A program made the translations under genes and the position numbers. From Methanothermococcus okinawensis (lineage in GTDB: Archaea; AGJL01; Methanococci; Methanococcales; Methanococcaceae), in the NCBI GenBank assembly GCA_015661555.1, contig DQVW01000067.1, positions 1 to 8,050 of the forward strand: 8,050 nucleotides of DNA, written 5' to 3'. The notes under the pieces are model-generated. The model ran no database searches, was not told the DNA's origin, and saw nothing but the letters and a program-made list of their open reading frames with translations. Shown piece after piece: positions 5,803 through 8,050 of this stretch. Each line of letters begins with the position of its first letter. Within the stretch, counting starts at the first letter, position 1.

Positions 5803-5949
5803 ATGACAGAGGATATTAATAAATATCTAGTTATCAACTTAAAGGATCTTAAGGTTAAAGAGATGAGATGTGAATGTGGATACAGGCTCTACTACGTAGG
5901 TTCAAAGGTGATCTGCCCCAGGTGTAAAAGGATACTCAATAGCAGGTGA
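5803..5949 (+). CDS. Small zinc-ribbon-like protein, 48 residues, function unknown
   Basis: I do not recognise this gene. The product is 48 residues: a polar N-terminal segment rich in Lys, Asp and Leu (1-20), then a four-cysteine module with CEC at 23-25 and CPRC at 38-41 (Cys23, Cys25, Cys38, Cys41), ending KRILNSR. This arrangement suggests a single zinc ribbon. The first knuckle has one residue between cysteines (CxCG) instead of the usual two, which sets it apart from the polymerase subunit Rpo12 that it superficially resembles. The ATG at 5803 is preferred because AGGTG (5793-5797) lies five nucleotides upstream and a TATA-like box sits about 45 nt upstream. The reading frame is open further left to a TTG at 5725, but that would put the promoter inside the gene. 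Its stop overlaps the nadM SD, so the two are tightly coupled. A nucleic-acid or protein-binding role is only a guess. Confidence 0.75.
   Translation: MTEDINKYLVINLKDLKVKEMRCECGYRLYYVGSKVICPRCKRILNSR
5944..5949 (+). promoter_or_regulatory. nadM Shine-Dalgarno formed by the last codon and stop of the zinc-ribbon gene
   Basis: AGG-TGA is the final arginine codon and stop of the upstream small gene and also an SD core, four nucleotides before the TTG at 5954. It supports the non-ATG start of nadM and implies translational coupling between the two genes. Confidence 0.75.
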
Positions 5950-5953
5950 AAGG

Positions 5954-6460
5954 TTGAGGGCATTTTTAATAGGAAGGTGGCAGCCTTTCCATAAGGGGCA
6001 TCTCTCCATTATAGAGGAGATATCCAAAGAGGTAGATGAGATTATCATAGGTATAGGGAGTGCTCAAAAAAGTCATACCCTTAACGATCCCTTTACAGCG
6101 GGAGAGAGAATAATGATGATAACTAAAACCCTTAAGAGATACAACTTCCCATACTACGTTATCCCCATAAAGGACATAGAGTTTAACGCCATATGGGTGT
6201 CCTACGTAGAGGCCTTAACCCCACCCTTTGACTTAGTATACACAGGTAATCCCCTGGTAAGGGAACTTTTTATGGAGAGGGGATACACTGTCAAAAGGCC
6301 TAAGTTATACAATAGAAGTGAATACTCTGGAAAGGAGATAAGGAGGAGGATGTTGGAGGGGGAGAAATGGGAGCACCTTGTACCAGAGGAGGTTGTAGAG
6401 GTTATTAGAGAGATTGATGGGGTAAATAGAATAAGGAGGTTAATGGAGACTGACTACTGA
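5954..6460 (+). CDS. nadM: Nicotinamide-nucleotide adenylyltransferase (archaeal NMNAT)
   Basis: The enzyme transfers AMP from ATP to nicotinamide mononucleotide, making NAD+ and pyrophosphate, the final common step of NAD synthesis and salvage. The 168-residue protein closely matches the archaeal NMNAT family of the nucleotidyltransferase alpha/beta-phosphodiesterase superfamily. It has GRWQPFHKGH (7-16) with the HxGH ATP-binding motif at 13-16, then GSAQKSHTLNDPFTAGER (35-52), KDIEFNAIWVSYVE (73-86), YTGNPLV (96-102) and YSGKEIRRRM (124-133), the last being the counterpart of the ISSTxxR-type ATP phosphate-binding motif. Trp9 replaces the more usual Phe of GRFQP, a mild change. The start is TTG at 5954, giving the short N-terminus expected before the first beta strand; no closer ATG exists, and the SD at 5944-5949 supports it. 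It lies 4 nt after the zinc-ribbon gene and 14 nt before pheT, so it is part of an operon. Confidence 0.95.
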   Translation: MRAFLIGRWQPFHKGHLSIIEEISKEVDEIIIGIGSAQKSHTLNDPFTAGERIMMITKTLKRYNFPYYVIPIKDIEFNAIWVSYVEALTPPFDLVYTGNPLVRELFMERGYTVKRPKLYNRSEYSGKEIRRRMLEGEKWEHLVPEEVVEVIREIDGVNRIRRLMETDY

Positions 6461-6464
6461 TTAA

Positions 6465-6471
6465 AGGTGAT
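6465..6471 (+). promoter_or_regulatory. Shine-Dalgarno of pheT
   Basis: AGGTGAT lies three nucleotides before the ATG at 6475 and entirely within the 14 nt gap after nadM. It fixes the pheT start ahead of the downstream in-frame Met residues at codons 30-31. Confidence 0.8.
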
Positions 6472-6474
6472 GCC

Positions 6475-8050
6475 ATGCCAACTGTGAAGGTTGTAAAGAG
6501 GGACCTGGAGAATCTCGTCAATGTAAGCCTCACAGACAGTACTATAGAGGAGAAGTTCCCCATGATGGGTGTGGAGGTGGAGGGGATATACGAGGAGGTT
6601 ATAGATGGTAGAAAAGAGAAGGTAATACACTTCTCCGTCAATCCTAACAGGCCTGACTACCTAAGTGTTGAGGGCCTTGCAAGGGGTTTCAGGGGCTTTA
6701 CAGGTATAGAGGTGGGTATGCCTAGGTATCAGGTCTACCCCTCCCAGGTAGAGGTATTTGTTGAGGGTGTAAGAAGTAGACCCTACTGTGCCTTTGCCAT
6801 AGTGAAAAACCTGAGAATAGATAACTACCTGTTAGAGAGTTTGATAGAACTCCAGGAGAAGTTACACTGGACAATAGGAAGGGATAGGAGAAAGGTTGCA
6901 ATAGGTATCCACGATCTAGATAAGGTGACCCCTCCCTTCTACTATAAAGAGGTATCTGGGGAGGATGTGAAATTTGAACCCCTGGGATGGGATAGGGAGA
7001 TGACACCGAGGGAGATCCTGGAGAAACATGAAAAGGGTATAAAGTATGGTCACCTGATCTCTGGGGACAGATATCCCCTAATAGTGGATAGATATGGAAA
7101 CGTCCTCTCCATGCCACCTATAATAAATGGAAACCTTACAAGGGTAACTACCGAGACGAGAAATCTACTGATAGATGTTACAGGAACTGACCCCCATGGG
7201 GTTGAGAGTGCCCTGAATATTATAGTATGTGCCCTGGCAGATAGGGGAGGGGATATTCACTCAGTTAAGGTAAATATAGAGGGGAAGGACTCCAAGGTAT
7301 ACCCAGATCTCAGTCCCGAGATCCACGAGGTCTCTGTAGATCTTGTAAATAAAAGGTTAGGTTTAAACCTAAATCCTGGAGAGATAATAAACACCCTGAG
7401 AAGGGCCAGGATGGAGGGGGAGTACAACTACGAGAGAAAGAGTATAACAGTTCAGGTGCCTGCCTACAGGGTGGATATACTTCAGGAGGTGGACCTCATA
7501 GAGGAGGTTGCAATACACTACGGATACCATAGATTCACAGGGTCACTTCCAGAGGTATTTACAATAGGGGAGAAACACCCTCTGGAGAAGAAGTTGGAGT
7601 ACATCAGAAGTATCATGATAGGTCACGGTTTCTACGAGGTTGTCAACTTAACCCTCTCCAACGAGGATGTACTCTTCAAGAGGATGAATATGGAGGTAGA
7701 GGAGGGGAGGTATATAGAGGTGTTGAAACCTGCATCTATAGAGCACAGGGTTGTTAGAACCTGGATACTACCTCTACTCCTAGAGACCCTCTATATAAAC
7801 AAGGTAAACGATCTACCTCAGAAGATATTCGAGGTGGGTGATGTTGTTGAGATGGATAGGGAGAGAGGTTGGAGGGAGGTTACAAAGTTGGCCTTTGTCA
7901 TAACCCATCCACGTGCAAACTTCAACGAGGTAAAGAGTTATGGGGAAAGTGTACTGAGGGAGTTAAATATTGATTACAAACTGGAGAATTACAACCACCC
8001 CTCCTTCCTCCCAGGTAGATGTGCGAAGATAGTGGATCTAAGGGATAACA
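6475..8050 (+). CDS. pheT: Phenylalanyl-tRNA synthetase beta subunit, archaeal/eukaryotic type, 3' end off window
   Basis: PheT pairs with PheS (alpha) in the heterotetrameric enzyme that charges tRNA-Phe; beta contributes editing and tRNA contacts. Translation from ATG 6475 is open for 525 codons to the right edge, and archaeal PheT is about 550 residues, so only around 25 residues should be missing. The protein starts MPTVKVVKRDLENLV, has the conserved VNPNRPDYLSVEGLARGFRG (55-74), then the B3/B4 domain with YCAFAIVKNLRID (104-116), GIHDLDKV (144-151), MPPIINGN and TRVTTETRNL (213-231) and DVTGTDP (234-240), which form the editing fold. A B5-like region follows (about 279-355), with VPAYRVDILQEVDLIEEVA at 328-346. 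The catalytic-like (inactive synthetase) domain starts around 365 and includes HGFYEVVNLTLSN (384-396) and KIFEVGDVV (450-458). It has no bacterial-type N-terminal EMAP-like tRNA-binding domain. It is co-transcribed with nadM, and pheS is not in the window. Confidence 0.96.
   Translation, partial: MPTVKVVKRDLENLVNVSLTDSTIEEKFPMMGVEVEGIYEEVIDGRKEKVIHFSVNPNRPDYLSVEGLARGFRGFTGIEVGMPRYQVYPSQVEVFVEGVRSRPYCAFAIVKNLRIDNYLLESLIELQEKLHWTIGRDRRKVAIGIHDLDKVTPPFYYKEVSGEDVKFEPLGWDREMTPREILEKHEKGIKYGHLISGDRYPLIVDRYGNVLSMPPIINGNLTRVTTETRNLLIDVTGTDPHGVESALNIIVCALADRGGDIHSVKVNIEGKDSKVYPDLSPEIHEVSVDLVNKRLGLNLNPGEIINTLRRARMEGEYNYERKSITVQVPAYRVDILQEVDLIEEVAIHYGYHRFTGSLPEVFTIGEKHPLEKKLEYIRSIMIGHGFYEVVNLTLSNEDVLFKRMNMEVEEGRYIEVLKPASIEHRVVRTWILPLLLETLYINKVNDLPQKIFEVGDVVEMDRERGWREVTKLAFVITHPRANFNEVKSYGESVLRELNIDYKLENYNHPSFLPGRCAKIVDLRDN

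Noticed and set aside
5803..5949. Identification of the small zinc ribbon as RNA polymerase subunit Rpo12 (RpoP)
   Set aside because: Rpo12 has CxxC in the first knuckle and a different basic C-terminal pattern; this protein has CxC and an extra N-terminal segment.
6405..7117. Minus-strand open frames opposite nadM and pheT
   Set aside because: They are shadows of two conserved genes, with Ser/Pro/Leu-rich translations and no initiation signals.
1..8050. tRNA, rRNA, CRISPR, insertion sequence or attachment-site signatures
   Set aside because: All non-coding gaps are 126 nt or shorter, contain no cloverleaf-like or repeated units, and every longer stretch is occupied by a recognised or plausible gene.

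Overview
The window looks like a piece of a thermophilic methanogenic archaeon chromosome, most likely order Methanococcales. Four things suggest this: the archaeal/eukaryotic-type information-processing proteins, whose sequences closely resemble remembered Methanocaldococcus/Methanococcus homologues; a split RNA polymerase largest subunit (A''); a near-exclusive AGG/AGA arginine and ATA-rich isoleucine codon habit; and strong GGAGGTGAT-type Shine-Dalgarno sites. By eye the coding sequence is not as AT-rich as expected for Methanocaldococcus jannaschii, so the genus is left open.

Layout. Positions 1-5676 hold a seven-gene leftward (minus-strand) block. In transcription order it is rpoA2 (RNA polymerase A''), rpl30e, nusA (two-KH archaeal NusA), rps12, rps7, fusA (EF-2), and the N-terminal 46 codons of EF-1 alpha, which runs off the left edge. 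This is the archaeal equivalent of the bacterial rpoC-str operon. The genes rpl30e-nusA-rps12-rps7 are packed with 10-15 nt gaps, and their SD sites abut or overlap the upstream stop codons. The gaps before rpl30e (113 nt), fusA (55 nt) and EF-1 alpha (109 nt) are AT-rich and carry U-tracts and TATA-like elements, so the block is probably several overlapping transcripts rather than one.

Positions 5677-5802 are a short divergent intergenic region with one good TATA-like element. To its right a rightward operon begins: a 48-residue zinc-ribbon protein of unknown function, nadM (NMN adenylyltransferase, TTG start, SD made from the previous gene's last sense codon and stop), and pheT (phenylalanyl-tRNA synthetase beta subunit, 525 codons visible, cut by the right edge).

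The window is almost entirely core housekeeping genes, and I see no mobile element, CRISPR array, RNA gene or unfamiliar defence or metabolic system. The points worth a second look are the break in the usual rpoA1-rpoA2 adjacency (rpoA2 here heads its own block, next to a divergent NAD/tRNA-charging operon), the unrecognised CxC...CPRC mini-protein, and the promoter/terminator-like signals that subdivide the str-type block.
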